A DNA stretch of 64,000 bases from an uncultured Clostridia bacterium (GTDB taxonomy: Bacteria; Bacillota; Clostridia; TANB77; CAG-508): NCBI GenBank assembly GCA_944392485.1, contig CALXWO010000003.1:62001-126000 (forward strand). Reading direction: 5' to 3'. This document shows positions 1-9,442 of this stretch, piece by piece (position 1 is the first letter of the stretch; each line of letters begins with the position of its first letter). Below the pieces are notes generated by a model. The model ran no database searches, was not told the origin of the DNA, and worked only from the letters and a program-made list of their open reading frames with translations. The translations under genes and the position numbers were made by a program.

Positions 1-1121
1 GCTAAATTATTATCAAAAATTACTGTTTCTGTTTCGCTCTTATCTGCTTCAATAAATCCTCCATTTTCCACATATATCATGTTAATATATTCAAAATCTA
101 TAACTGTTTCATTTTCTTGGTTAATAATTCCATATTTTCCGTCTTTTTTTGCTATATAATATATAGAAAATGCATATTTTAAATCCTCGTATTGTGGCTC
201 AATTATAACACTATTTTCTTTTGAAACTAGTCCGTATAATCCTTCATCATTTATTACTACAATATTTTCAGACTTTGCCTCTACTATATCCTCATATCCT
301 TCTGAAATTAAAATTTTTCCATCCTCAGTATTTATTAATTTCCATACTCCAGATTCTTTTACTGCAAACAAACTAGAATTTCCTAAATATTTTACAGCTT
401 CATATTTTGTTTCTAATAAAATTTCTCCTGTTGTACTAATTAATCCGTATTTATTTTCTGCGTTTACAACTATATATTCATTTTTATATCCTTCTTCTAA
501 TGTAAGAATTTCTTTATATTCTGGTTTAATTATTATTTGACCTTGATCATTTATTAATCCAACATTATTATCTTTTTTTACAACAAAATTACCTTTTACA
601 CCTTTTAGTGCAGTAATTTCATCATATTCACAAGCACAAATTTCTTTTCCTTCAAAATTTATTATTCCATATTTACCATTTTTGCTTACTCTTAATACAT
701 TATCTTCATACCATATATTTTGCTTAGAATCAAAATTATCTATTGCTTCTATTTTATCGTATCCTGTTAATATTTCCTCATTTTTTTCATTTAATGCTTT
801 TGTGCTATATGTTCCATTTTCGTCATTTACATCATATGTGCAAATAAATATAGGTTTTGTTTTGTTTGGTATTGCAATAATATCGTCATATGTTGTATCT
901 ATTATTTTTTTACCTTCACTATCTATTACACCAAACTTTCCATTTTCGTATGCAGTGTAATATGTATATGTTTTAACTTCTACATTTTTATTACTATTTT
1001 TTACTATATTAACGATAGAGATTATAATCATTACTATAACTGCTATAGCAACTATTACACCAATAATTTTTTTTACATTTAATTTAGGCTGGCTATCATA
1101 TCTTCTACCTCTACTACTCAT
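1..1121 (-). CDS. WG-repeat membrane protein (3' end outside window)
   Basis: The frame is open from an ATG at 1121, with GGAGGAAAATTG just before it, to the left edge. The N-terminus is short and basic (MSSRGRRYD...), followed by one hydrophobic segment at about residues 21-39 (IGVIVAIAVIVMIISIV), so it should be a membrane-anchored protein with its bulk outside. The rest is a series of degenerate repeats of the WG/KWG type: 'GKFGVID..GK.I', 'GKYGIINFEGKEI', 'NKYGLISTTGEIL', 'GLYGLVSKEN', 'GKYGIINQENE'. WG repeats are common in clostridial surface or exported proteins and have no general enzymatic role; the function is unknown. It lies 111 bp downstream of the UDPGP-family gene on the same strand. 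No in-frame CGG was seen. Confidence 0.8.
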   Translation of the reverse strand, partial: MSSRGRRYDSQPKLNVKKIIGVIVAIAVIVMIIISIVNIVKNSNKNVEVKTYTYYTAYENGKFGVIDSEGKKIIDTTYDDIIAIPNKTKPIFICTYDVNDENGTYSTKALNEKNEEILTGYDKIEAIDNFDSKQNIWYEDNVLRVSKNGKYGIINFEGKEICACEYDEITALKGVKGNFVVKKDNNVGLINDQGQIIIKPEYKEILTLEEGYKNEYIVVNAENKYGLISTTGEILLETKYEAVKYLGNSSLFAVKESGVWKLINTEDGKILISEGYEDIVEAKSENIVVINDEGLYGLVSKENSVIIEPQYEDLKYAFSIYYIAKKDGKYGIINQENETVIDFEYINMIYVENGGFIEADKSETETVIFDNNL

Positions 1122-1232
1122 CAATTTTCCTCCTTAAAAATTTGCTTTAACAAATTTTATTTATTTTTATATGTTTTACAAGTTTTAATATTTGAAGTAC
1201 TTTTATATACAAGTATATTTTTTACATTTATC

Positions 1233-2495
1233 TTAATATATCACATTTTTATTGTTTTTCCAATAATTTTCGTATAGTTTTTTTGCTGTGTCAGGGCTAT
1301 CCACACCACTTTTGTTTTTAACTGGGGCAAAGTCTTCTTCTCTTTTCCCTCTTAATATAGAAATATTGTTAAATATTTTAAAACTATCAAATATAAATTG
1401 TTCAAATTTATATGCATTTTCTTTTTCTGGCTTAACTAAAACCCCTTGTTCTGTTAAATAATCACTCTTTTTAAATGCAATATGATATTCTAGTTCTTTT
1501 GTACTAGATCTTTTTATTGCATTTATGCTAAATAGATTACACATTATATGTGACTCTCCAAAAACAAGCTCTCCATTTTCTTTTTTTATTCCTGCTATGT
1601 CTTTTGGTAATTCTGTATACTCTATAACTCTAATTTTACCATTTTGCTTACATAAAACTCCTACTTTTTCTTCTGGATTTCTTTTTAAAACAGTCCTTGT
1701 ACCTATTTCATTACCATCATTTATTGTTAATCCTAATAGTAAAACATCCACGTATTTTAACAATATATTATCAACAGAACCTATAAACACCCATTCTATG
1801 CCTCTTTTTTCCATGTCTGAAATGGCTCCTTGTTTTAACATAGAATTAAATATTCCTCCATTACCATTTGATGCTTCTTTTATTAATCCATCCTCGCCTA
1901 TTAACAACTTTCCTTGTTCTGTTATTAGTGGCAATTTCCCTTGTTCGAATATATAAACATACTCTTTTGGATATCCAAAATAATTTTTTTCTTTTAAAAA
2001 CTCAACTGTATCTGCATTGTTTTCATTACTAGTCATTATATACCAAGGAATAATTACATTATATTTTTTATTGGCTCTTTTTAAAGTATCTACAATAATT
2101 TCAAATAAATATTTACTTCCTGTTTCGAAATCTATTTTATATGTTCCTTTTGCTCTTGGGTGTCCAAGTCTTGTTCCTTGTCCACCAGCCATAGTTGCAA
2201 CTGCAAATTTATTGTTTTTTATAACATTTTCTCCTATTTCTGTATAAAATTGCAATTTTTCCTTTTCCATATTATCTGGGTTTACTCCTGCTATTGGCTG
2301 TAATTCTTCTAAATCCACAAATAAATCCTCAAAAGTCATATTATATAAATCTTTTAATTCTTCAAAATCAATTCTTAAAACTTGATTTATTATTTTTTCT
2401 TTTATATCTACATCTGCTTTATCTATAAAAGGTATTATATGGCTTTGTTTGTATTTTTCTAGAATATGTTTAGCTTTTTCATAATTATCTATCAT
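1233..2495 (-). CDS. UDPGP-family uridylyltransferase (UDP-N-acetylglucosamine / UDP-sugar pyrophosphorylase type)
   Basis: 420 aa. The nucleotide-binding motif MAGGQGTRLGHPRAKG at about residues 102-117 is the signature of the UDPGP family (eukaryotic UAP1 and plant UDP-sugar pyrophosphorylase have L-A-G-G-Q-G-T-R-L-G). Further family blocks are GNGGIFNSML (sugar/uridine loop), SVDNILLKYVDV and VIEYTELP. The enzyme should join UTP and a sugar 1-phosphate into a UDP-sugar for wall or glycan synthesis; the substrate cannot be told from sequence. This family is distinct from bacterial GalU and GlmU and is patchy in Bacillota. The start has AGGAGG-like sequence upstream (GGAGGTTTAACA). Single complete frame. 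Confidence 0.85.
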   Translation of the reverse strand: MIDNYEKAKHILEKYKQSHIIPFIDKADVDIKEKIINQVLRIDFEELKDLYNMTFEDLFVDLEELQPIAGVNPDNMEKEKLQFYTEIGENVIKNNKFAVATMAGGQGTRLGHPRAKGTYKIDFETGSKYLFEIIVDTLKRANKKYNVIIPWYIMTSNENNADTVEFLKEKNYFGYPKEYVYIFEQGKLPLITEQGKLLIGEDGLIKEASNGNGGIFNSMLKQGAISDMEKRGIEWVFIGSVDNILLKYVDVLLLGLTINDGNEIGTRTVLKRNPEEKVGVLCKQNGKIRVIEYTELPKDIAGIKKENGELVFGESHIMCNLFSINAIKRSSTKELEYHIAFKKSDYLTEQGVLVKPEKENAYKFEQFIFDSFKIFNNISILRGKREEDFAPVKNKSGVDSPDTAKKLYENYWKNNKNVIY

Positions 2496-2565
2496 TGTTA
2501 AACCTCCTAAAGGCTAAATACTTACATAATATAACATTTTTTTTATTTTTTGTCTACTATTATAT

Positions 2566-2699
2566 AAATTGTAATTTGAATGAGAAGTGAGAAGTGGGAT
2601 GTGGGAAGTGTGAAATTATGGTAAGCCTTACGTAGCCTAACCCTAAAAGCACACCTCACACTTCGCACCTCACACATCACAAAAACAAATTACAATTTA
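2566..2699. repeat. MITE-like repeat, family A copy 1
   Basis: About 134 bp bounded by AAATTGTAATTTG and CAAATTACAATTT. Inside are imperfect inverted arms rich in GAAGTGGGATGTGGGAAGTG and its complement, around a conserved TAAGCCTTACGTAGCCTA centre. Further copies are at 27380-27518 and, inverted, 28289-28424. No coding capacity. It separates the UDPGP gene from ylbJ, both of which read away from it. Confidence 0.85.
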
Positions 2700-2749
2700 C
2701 CTATCATATCTGTATAATAAATTAATATAAATATTTTAGAGGTGTATGC

Positions 2750-3800
2750 ATGTATAATATTAAAATATTTGTATTTAAATTTAAAAAAATATTTTTCCCT
2801 TTATGCATATGTTTTTTTACTATATTTTTAGTTGTATTTTCTAATAACAATCTTTTAGCTGCAAAAAATGGTTTAAGCCTCTGGGCAAATTCTGTTGTCC
2901 CTTCACTTTTTCCTTTTTTTATAGCAACAGAGCTGTTGAGCCATACAAATATAATTCCTCTCTTAGGAAAATATTTAAATAAATTTATGAAACCTATTTT
3001 TAATGTACCACGGAGAAGGTGCTTTTCCTTTTATTATGGGTATTATTAGCGGATATCCAATGGGTGCTAAAATTGTATCTAATTTTAAAAAACATGGTAT
3101 TTGCACAAATGTAGAGGCAGAAAGAATGCTTGCTTTTACAAATAATTCTGGTCCCCTTTTTATTATAGGTACAGTTGGAGTTGGATTATTTAAAGATACA
3201 ACTACAGGTGTTTTACTGTTTATAACTCATATATTAGCTTGTTTAACTGTAGGCTTTTTATTTAGATGGTGGAAATTTTCAAAAAAAAGAAATAAAAAGG
3301 ACATAGAAAATTCTATTTCTTACATACCGTTTATTTCTGCTACAAATTTAGGAGAAATTTTAGCCTCATCTATAATTAACGCAGTTAATACTATTTTTTT
3401 AATAGGTGGTTTTATTGTTCTATTTTCTGTAATAATATCAATTTTAAATGCTAGTAAAATATTAAATTTAGCTTCTGATTTTATTTCTCCTATTACTAAT
3501 TTTTTTGGAATCCCAGATAGTTATTCAAAAGGAATTTTAACAGGAATATTAGAACTAACAAATGGAGTTTCCATTATATCTGTAATTCCTAATAAAGAAA
3601 TTTCTACTGGCATTATAATTTGTGCTTTTTTATTAGGATTTGGTGGAGTATCAATAGCCCTACAAATTCTTAGTATTATATCTAAAGAAAAAATATCTAT
3701 AAAACCATATTTAATTGGAAAATTACTTCAAGGCTCTTTTGCTGCCTTATACACGTACATTATTTTAAAGAATTTTGCATTCTTAAATTTAAATTTGTAA
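2750..3800 (+). CDS. ylbJ: sporulation integral membrane protein YlbJ, with +1 shift at CGG (3011)
   Basis: About 349 aa if the shift is honoured. Frame 1 runs from ATG 2750 (GAGGTG upstream) and gives NNLLAAKNGLSLWANSVVPSLFPF; the second frame gives GEGAFPFIMGIISGYPMGAK, both YlbJ signatures. The frames join only if the C at 3011 in GTA CCA [C] GGA GAA GGT is skipped, restoring P-G-E-G. YlbJ is a polytopic membrane protein of the nucleoside-recognition/gate fold needed for spore cortex formation in Bacillus. Many hydrophobic segments are visible (GTVGVGLF, IFLIGGFIVLFSV, IICAFLLGFGG). Without the shift the product would stop near residue 100. One of 14 identical CGG sites in this window. Confidence 0.85.
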
Positions 3801-3967
3801 ATTAGAATTTATGTAATTAAATTTGTTGCAAGACGCTCATAAAATCTAACTGAAAACGTAAATTTATTGCATTCCTCGGTTCAATACATGTTTTAACTAA
3901 TTTTGTTACTATTCTATAAATCTCTCTGGAAACAAATTAAAAAAACAACTTTGTCATATAAAATTTC

Positions 3968-5422
3968 CTACATTTTTGGTTCACATGTTAAATTAATTCC
4001 CAAACTTTTTATAACATTAAGCTCACTTTTTTCTATTATATAAGTAGAATGTGCCTCTGTTCCTTTTAATTCATCTAATTTATTTAAAGCCTGTTTTATT
4101 ACAGGATTTGTTGCAGAACATATACTTAAAGCAATTAGTGTTTCTTGTATATTTAAACAATATGATGTTTTATATGATGTTTTCTTTTTTGTATTAAATA
4201 TTGCTTCTAACACTTCTGGTGATAACATATAAACATCATCTGGAATATTCGTTATCTCTTTTAAAGCATTTATTAGCATTGCACTTGTTGCACTTAAAAG
4301 CTCAGATTCTTTCCCTGTTATTATTTTGCCATCATCTAATTTTATTGCAATTACTTCTCGTTTTTCTTTTTTACTTTTAGATAATGCTACATCTACTACT
4401 TCCCTTTGTTTTGTAGTTAAGTTTAATTTATTCATTAATATTTCTATTCTTTCAACAACTTCCTTTGAACATAATCCTTGCTTATAATCACATAAAGCAG
4501 TATAAAATCTTCTTATAATTTCCATTTCCGCTGCTTTTCTTACTACTTCATCATTCGTAATACATTGTTTTATCATATTAACTCCCATATCAGTTGGAGA
4601 ATTATATATGGATTTCCCCATTATTTTTGTTAATATATTTTTTAATATTGGAAATGTTGATAAATCTCTATTATAATTTACAGCATTTATATTATATGCT
4701 TCTAAATGAAATGAATCTATCATATTTACATCTCCCAAATCTGCTGTTGCTGCCTCATATGCTACATTTACTGGATGCATCAATCCTAAATTCCAAACTG
4801 GAAATGTTTCGAACTTTGCATAACCTGCTTTTATTCCTCTTTTATATTCGTGATACAATTGTGATAAACAAGTACCTAATTTACCACTATTTGGACCTGG
4901 TGCAGTTACAACAACTAATTTTTTTGTTGTTTCTATATATGGATTTTTTCCATATCCATTATCACTTACTATTAGCTCAACATCACTTGGGTAGCCTTCT
5001 GTTGGCGTATGTATATATGTTTTTATATTTTTTTCTTTGAGAATGTTTTGTAATTTTTTTACACACTCTTCTCCTTTATACATTGTTATTACTACACTAT
5101 TTATATCTATATCTATTTCTTTTAAATTATTAATTAATCTGAGAAGTTCCATTTCGTAGCTTATACCATAATCTGCTCTTATTTTACTTTTTTCCATATC
5201 TTCTGCACTAATACAAAAAATAACTTCCATATCGTTTTTTAGTCTTTTTAATAGCTTAATTTTGGCATCTGGCTCAAACCCAGGAAGCACCCTGCTTGCA
5301 TGGTAATCATCAAAAATTTTTCCCCCAAACTCTATATACAATTTATCAAACATTTTAATTCTTTCTTCTATTTTTTCTGTTTGTACTTTTAAATATAATT
5401 CACTATCAAAACCTTTTTCCAT
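3968..5422 (-). CDS. DUF1846 (UPF0371) family protein
   Basis: About 484 aa, the normal family length. The start chosen is ATG 5422 (MEKGFDSELYLKVQ), with GGAGG seven bases upstream. Recognisable family blocks are the N-terminal GFDSELYLKVQTEKI, FGGKIFDDYHASRVLPGF and TAPGPNSGKLGTCLSQLYHE, then a long helical C-terminal half. Structures of DUF1846 proteins have been solved and show a P-loop-like N-terminal domain, but the biochemical role is not settled. It is transcribed away from ylbJ, and its leader carries a hairpin resembling the pyrG leader. Confidence 0.85.
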   Translation of the reverse strand: MEKGFDSELYLKVQTEKIEERIKMFDKLYIEFGGKIFDDYHASRVLPGFEPDAKIKLLKRLKNDMEVIFCISAEDMEKSKIRADYGISYEMELLRLINNLKEIDIDINSVVITMYKGEECVKKLQNILKEKNIKTYIHTPTEGYPSDVELIVSDNGYGKNPYIETTKKLVVVTAPGPNSGKLGTCLSQLYHEYKRGIKAGYAKFETFPVWNLGLMHPVNVAYEAATADLGDVNMIDSFHLEAYNINAVNYNRDLSTFPILKNILTKIMGKSIYNSPTDMGVNMIKQCITNDEVVRKAAEMEIIRRFYTALCDYKQGLCSKEVVERIEILMNKLNLTTKQREVVDVALSKSKKEKREVIAIKLDDGKIITGKESELLSATSAMLINALKEITNIPDDVYMLSPEVLEAIFNTKKKTSYKTSYCLNIQETLIALSICSATNPVIKQALNKLDELKGTEAHSTYIIEKSELNVIKSLGINLTCEPKM

Positions 5423-5440
5423 TTTTTCCTCCAAACAAAA

Positions 5441-5486
5441 ATAGATTTAAAAATTGCCCTAAAAAATGGGTTTTTTTTAAATCTAT
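5441..5486 (-). promoter_or_regulatory. leader hairpin upstream of DUF1846 gene
   Basis: Read on the minus strand, ATAGATTT and AAATCTAT arms enclose an inner CCC...GGG pair and T-rich tracts, immediately before the GGAGG of the DUF1846 gene. The pyrG leader at 7343-7387 has the same arms and layout. It could be an attenuator or a site affecting ribosome access; neither can be decided from sequence. Confidence 0.5.
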
Positions 5487-5556
5487 AATTTATCATTTAA
5501 TTATTATATATATTATCACTATATCTTTAGTTTTGCAATATATTTTTTCATAATAC

Positions 5557-5726
5557 AAATTGTAATTTGCTTCGCAAATTACAATAGTGAAAAACTAAAA
5601 GTGAAAAGTGAATAGTAAATGAAGATTTTTTGTTGATTCCAACAAAAAATCAACAATTACTTTTAACTCTTCACTCTTAACTTTTAACTGTAATTTGTAT
5701 GAATTTATTCATACAAATTACAGTTT
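5557..5726. repeat. MITE-like repeat, family B copy 1
   Basis: About 170 bp bounded by AAATTGTAATTTG and CAAATTACAGTTT. Both ends form their own hairpins (TTTGCTTCGCAAA on the left, TTTGTATGAATTTATTCATACAAA on the right), and the interior is one long imperfect palindrome with TTTTTTGTTGATTCCAACAAAAAA at its centre. A second copy lies at 28411-28531. It abuts the pyrG stop codon and may end pyrG transcripts. Confidence 0.85.
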
Positions 5727-7320
5727 ATATAGTTGCTGCTGCAATTAGGCCTTTAAATAATGCCCCTGGTCTATTTGGTCTTGATTTAAATTCTGGATGG
5801 AACTGGCTAGCTATAAAAAATGGATGATTTTTTAATTCAACTATTTCAACTAATCTTCCATCAGGCGAGGTTCCACTGCATATTAAACCCGCTTCTTCCA
5901 TTTTTTCTTTATAATCATTATTATATTCAAATCTATGTCTATGTCTTTCTGCTATTTCTTGTTTTCCATATAATTTGTATGCAAGTGTTCCTTCTTTTAA
6001 AACACATGGATAACTTCCAAGTCTCATAGTTCCACCTTTATTTTCTATTTCTTTTTGGTCATCCATAATATGTATAACTGGATTTAATGTATTTTTATCA
6101 AATTCTTCTGAATTTGCATCCTTTAACCCAAGTACATTTCTTGCAAATTCTACTACTGCCATTTGCATACCTAAACAAATTCCTAAGAAAGGAACTTTAT
6201 TTTCTCTTGCATATTTAATAGTTGCAATTTTTCCTTCTATACCTCTGTTCCCAAATCCTCCTGGTACTATAATTGCAGAAAATTTACTTAATTTTTCTTT
6301 TGCGTTTTCGTCATTTATTTCTTCAGAATCAACAAATTCTACATCTACATTTACACCATTTGCAAAACCTGCATGTCTTAAACTTTCTGCAACAGATAAA
6401 TAAGAGTCTTCTAATTTAACATATTTACCTACAATTGCAACTTTTACAGGGTCTTTCTCTATATTTCTTATATTATCTATCATTTTTTGCCACTCTTCAT
6501 TTTTAGGTTCTGTTTTATCTAAATTTAAGCACCTACAAACTTCTTTGGTTAATCCCTCTTTTTCTAGCATTAGAGGAACTGCATATAGATTATCTACAGT
6601 TGAATTTTGTATTACACTTTCTGGTCTTACATTACAATACAATGCTATTTTTTGCCTCATACTATCGCTTATTGGAAGTTCTGATCTGCAAACCAAAATA
6701 TCTGGTTTAATTCCTAAAGACTGAAGTTCCTTTACAGAGTGCTGTGTTGGTTTAGACTTAAGTTCATTTGAGCCAGAAATATATGGAAGAAGTGTTACAT
6801 GAATATATACAACATCACCTTTTGGCTTTTCTATTCCAACCTGCCTTATTGCTTCTATAAAAGAAAGTCCCTCAATATCTCCAATTGTTCCTCCAATTTC
6901 GGTTATAACTATATCTACATCAGTATTCTCAAAACTATAAATATTATCTTTTATTTCATTAGTAATATGAGGAATTACTTGAACAGTTTTACCTAAATAC
7001 TCTCCTTTTCTTTCCTTTTCAATTACGCTAGAATAAATTTTACCTGTTGTAATACTAGAATTTTTAGTTAAATTCTCATCTATAAACCTTTCGTAATGAC
7101 CCAAATCCAAGTCAGTTTCTGCTCCATCATCTGTAACAAAAACTTCTCCGTGCTCTATTGGACTCATTGTTCCTGGGTCAACATTTATATATGGATCCAT
7201 TTTTTGAATTGTTACTTTATATCCTCTGTTTTTTAAAAGTCTTCCTAAAGATGCTGCTGTTATTCCTTTTCCAAGCCCTGATACAACTCCACCTGTTACA
7301 AAAATATACTTAGTATTCAT
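5725..7320 (-). CDS. pyrG: CTP synthase
   Basis: About 531 aa. ATP-, UTP- and glutamine-dependent formation of CTP, the last step of pyrimidine nucleotide synthesis. The start is ATG 7320 ([19 protein letters not shown]), with GGAGGAG before it; the longer frame (15 more residues) reads through the leader. The synthase domain shows [24 protein letters not shown] and the IGGTIGDIE block. The C-terminal class I amidotransferase has the nucleophile in LGICLGMQ and the HPEF histidine/glutamate. Single frame, no in-frame CGG. A good promoter and a hairpin leader precede it. Confidence 0.97.
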   Translation of the reverse strand: MNTKYIFVTGGVVSGLGKGITAASLGRLLKNRGYKVTIQKMDPYINVDPGTMSPIEHGEVFVTDDGAETDLDLGHYERFIDENLTKNSSITTGKIYSSVIEKERKGEYLGKTVQVIPHITNEIKDNIYSFENTDVDIVITEIGGTIGDIEGLSFIEAIRQVGIEKPKGDVVYIHVTLLPYISGSNELKSKPTQHSVKELQSLGIKPDILVCRSELPISDSMRQKIALYCNVRPESVIQNSTVDNLYAVPLMLEKEGLTKEVCRCLNLDKTEPKNEEWQKMIDNIRNIEKDPVKVAIVGKYVKLEDSYLSVAESLRHAGFANGVNVDVEFVDSEEINDENAKEKLSKFSAIIVPGGFGNRGIEGKIATIKYARENKVPFLGICLGMQMAVVEFARNVLGLKDANSEEFDKNTLNPVIHIMDDQKEIENKGGTMRLGSYPCVLKEGTLAYKLYGKQEIAERHRHRFEYNNDYKEKMEEAGLICSGTSPDGRLVEIVELKNHPFFIASQFHPEFKSRPNRPGALFKGLIAAATI

Positions 7321-7342
7321 TTCTTTCTCCTCCAAATAAAAA

Positions 7343-7387
7343 ATAGATTTAAAAAATTTTCCCAAAAGGGGTTTTTTTAAAATCTAT
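7343..7387 (-). promoter_or_regulatory. pyrG leader hairpin (putative attenuator)
   Basis: Minus-strand reading: an ATAGATTTTAAAA arm, CCCCTTTTGGG stem-loop, then AAAATTTTTT and AAATCTAT. The small GC stem followed by a T-run looks like a weak intrinsic terminator and the outer arms could form a competing stem. Bacillus pyrG is controlled by CTP-sensitive attenuation in its leader, which makes a regulatory role plausible, but no G-run at a start site was identified. Confidence 0.5.
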
Positions 7388-7409
7388 CATTTTAATATTA
7401 ATATAAAAT

Positions 7410-7438
7410 ATTTTATCATTTTTTGTTAAACTATGCAA
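7410..7438 (-). promoter_or_regulatory. probable sigma-A promoter of pyrG
   Basis: On the minus strand TTGCAT (7438-7433) and TAAAAT (7415-7410) are 17 bases apart. Transcription would begin near 7403, just before the leader hairpin. Confidence 0.55.
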
Positions 7439-7509
7439 GATTATTTTTTTTTTTATTAAAGTAAATTGTATTTATTATACATATAATAAAATATTAAGGA
7501 GGTATATAT

Positions 7510-8403
7510 ATGTATCCAGAATATCAATATTTAAAATATAAGGATGAAAATGTTAAAATTCCAATTACTTTTCCTGCACAACATCAAGATATTCAGCCTG
7601 GAATGGAATATATGATGAACCCATCGCCTATTTTTGATAATCCAGAATATGTTCCAAGTGGTAAATTAAAAGATAAGGTTGTAATTATCTCTGGTGGAGA
7701 TAGCGGAATTGGTAGAGCAGTTTCAGTACTTTTTGCAAAAGAAGGAGCAGATATAGTTATTCCGTTTTTAAACGAAGTAGAAGATGCTAACCTCACTAAG
7801 CAAATAGTAGAAAAATACGGCAGAAAATGTATATTAATCAAAGGTGATTTAAAAAACGAAAATTTTTCAAATTACATTGTGGATATAACCATAAAAAAAC
7901 TTGGAAAAATAGACATTTTAATTAACAATTGTGGTGTGCAATACCCTCAAAATAGTATACTAGATATTTCATCAGAACAGCTAAAAAACACTTTTGAAAC
8001 AAATATATTTTCATTTTTCTATCTTACAAAAGCAGTAGTTCCATATCTACTCCCAAACTCATGTATAATTAATACTTCTTCAGTTACAGCATTCGAAGGA
8101 AAGAAAAATTTAATTGATTATTCGGCTACGAAAGGAGCTATTACTGTTTTTACCAAATCACTTTCTCTTTCTCTTGCACAGCAAAAAATAAGAGTCAATG
8201 CTGTTGCACCAGGTCCAATATGGACTCCTTTAATCCCTGCATCTTTTAGCGCACAAGAAGTAGAAATATTTGGAACAGACGTGCCTTTAAAAAGGGCAGG
8301 GCAACCGTTTGAAGTAGCTACAGCTTACCTATACCTTGCAAGTGACGACTCAAGGTATGTTACTGGTCAAATAATACATGTAAATGGAGGAAGTATTGTT
8401 TAA
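7510..8403 (+). CDS. SDR-family oxidoreductase, general-stress (YdaD/GS39-like) type
   Basis: 297 aa with ATG 7510 behind AAGGAGG. An N-terminal extension of about 50 residues, 'FPAQHQDIQPGMEY.M', is typical of the GS39/YdaD stress group. The Rossmann core follows: SGGDSGIG cofactor motif, NNCG, catalytic serine in NTSSVTA and YSATK, then the C-terminal TGQIIHVNGG. It should be an NAD(P)-dependent alcohol or aldehyde reductase; substrate unknown. Monocistronic, with its own promoter gap and a terminator shared with the opposing pyr operon. No in-frame CGG. Confidence 0.85.
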   Translation: MYPEYQYLKYKDENVKIPITFPAQHQDIQPGMEYMMNPSPIFDNPEYVPSGKLKDKVVIISGGDSGIGRAVSVLFAKEGADIVIPFLNEVEDANLTKQIVEKYGRKCILIKGDLKNENFSNYIVDITIKKLGKIDILINNCGVQYPQNSILDISSEQLKNTFETNIFSFFYLTKAVVPYLLPNSCIINTSSVTAFEGKKNLIDYSATKGAITVFTKSLSLSLAQQKIRVNAVAPGPIWTPLIPASFSAQEVEIFGTDVPLKRAGQPFEVATAYLYLASDDSRYVTGQIIHVNGGSIV

Positions 8404-8415
8404 AAATTTATTTTA

Positions 8416-8446
8416 AAAAAATAGAGCCTTTTTGCTCTATTTTTTA
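8416..8446. terminator. bidirectional intrinsic terminator
   Basis: AAATAGAGC / GCTCTATTT hairpin with A-run on the left and T-run on the right, placed between the convergent SDR and pyrD genes. Confidence 0.8.
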
Positions 8447-9352
8447 ATTCATTTCTACTTTTCCAACTATTTCATTTATATCTTCTATTTTGTTTTTTAT
8501 CATGTACTCTTCTATTTCCTTTACTGTATTTACACTTGTATATGGATCAATAAAATTACCTGCACCAATAGAAACTGCTGATGCCCCTGCAAGCATAAAC
8601 TCTATTGCATCATTACCGTTTACAATACCACCCATTCCAAGAATCGGAATATTTATTGCTTGAGATACTTGATATACCATTCTTACAGCAACTGGTCTTA
8701 CAGCTGGTCCAGAAAGACCACCAGTATTATTTGCAAGGTAAGGCTTTCTTGTATTTATATTAATACTCATACCAAGTAATGTATTAATTAAAGATACTCC
8801 ATCTGCTCCTGCATCTTCTGCAGCTTTTGCTGGAAGAGTTATATCCGTAACATTTGGAGTAAGCTTTACAATTAAAGGTTTGTCCAAAACCTTTCTAACT
8901 CTACTTGTAACCTCCTTCACGCCTTCGTATGTAGTGCCAAAAGCAAGACAACCTGCCTTAACATTTGGGCAAGACAAATTAAGTTCTACTCCATCAATAT
9001 CAGCATTATTTAATATCTTGCAAACCTCAACATAATCCTCTATTGTACTTCCACAAGCATTTACAATTACCGCCGTATTTTGCTGTTTTAGCCATGGCAA
9101 ATCATATTGTAAAAAATACTCAACACCTGGATTTTGAAGCCCAATACTATTTAGCATTCCGCTAGGAGTTTCGCAAATTCTAGAAGGCTTATTTCCATCT
9201 CTTGGTTTAATAGAAGTACCCTTTGTAATAATTCCTCCAAGTTTACTTAAGTCAAAAAACTGGCTATACTCTCTACCATATCCAAAAGTTCCAGACGCAA
9301 CTGTTACTGGATTTTTCATCTTTATACCCGCAAAATTAACTTCTGTATTCAT
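8444..9352 (-). CDS. pyrD: dihydroorotate dehydrogenase B, catalytic subunit
   Basis: About 302 aa, FMN-containing. Start ATG 9352 (MNTEVNFAGIKMKNPV); the longer open frame runs into the palindrome at 9375-9409 and is unlikely to be translated. Family blocks: VASGTFGYGREY, KGTSIKPR.GN, GLQNPGVEYF, NLSCPNVK with the catalytic cysteine of class 1B, and GMGGIVNGNDAIEFMLAGA at the FMN phosphate site. It works with PyrK, encoded just upstream, and passes electrons to NAD. Last gene of pyrC-pyrF-pyrK-pyrD. Confidence 0.95.
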   Translation of the reverse strand: MNTEVNFAGIKMKNPVTVASGTFGYGREYSQFFDLSKLGGIITKGTSIKPRDGNKPSRICETPSGMLNSIGLQNPGVEYFLQYDLPWLKQQNTAVIVNACGSTIEDYVEVCKILNNADIDGVELNLSCPNVKAGCLAFGTTYEGVKEVTSRVRKVLDKPLIVKLTPNVTDITLPAKAAEDAGADGVSLINTLLGMSININTRKPYLANNTGGLSGPAVRPVAVRMVYQVSQAINIPILGMGGIVNGNDAIEFMLAGASAVSIGAGNFIDPYTSVNTVKEIEEYMIKNKIEDINEIVGKVEMN

Positions 9353-9374
9353 ATATTTACACCTCTTTTTATTG

Positions 9375-9409
9375 TTGGGGAAAAAGGGGTCTGGCCCCTT
9401 TTTCCCCAA
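9375..9409. repeat. REP-like palindrome between pyrK and pyrD
   Basis: Perfect 15-bp arms TTGGGGAAAAAGGGG and CCCCTTTTTCCCCAA with TCTGG between. It resembles the palindromes flanking the RAYT gene at 31175-31924 (GGGGAAAAGGGG core) and the GGGGTCTG...CCCC of the first RAYT family. Its place inside an operon could give it terminator-like effects on pyrD. Confidence 0.75.
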
Positions 9410-9442
9410 GCTTGACATTTTTCTACATTTTTTTGATGTTAT

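Noticed and set aside
9353..9418. N-terminal extension of PyrD through the palindrome
   Set aside because: It encodes REP sequence and lies outside the family; ATG 9352 matches the family start.
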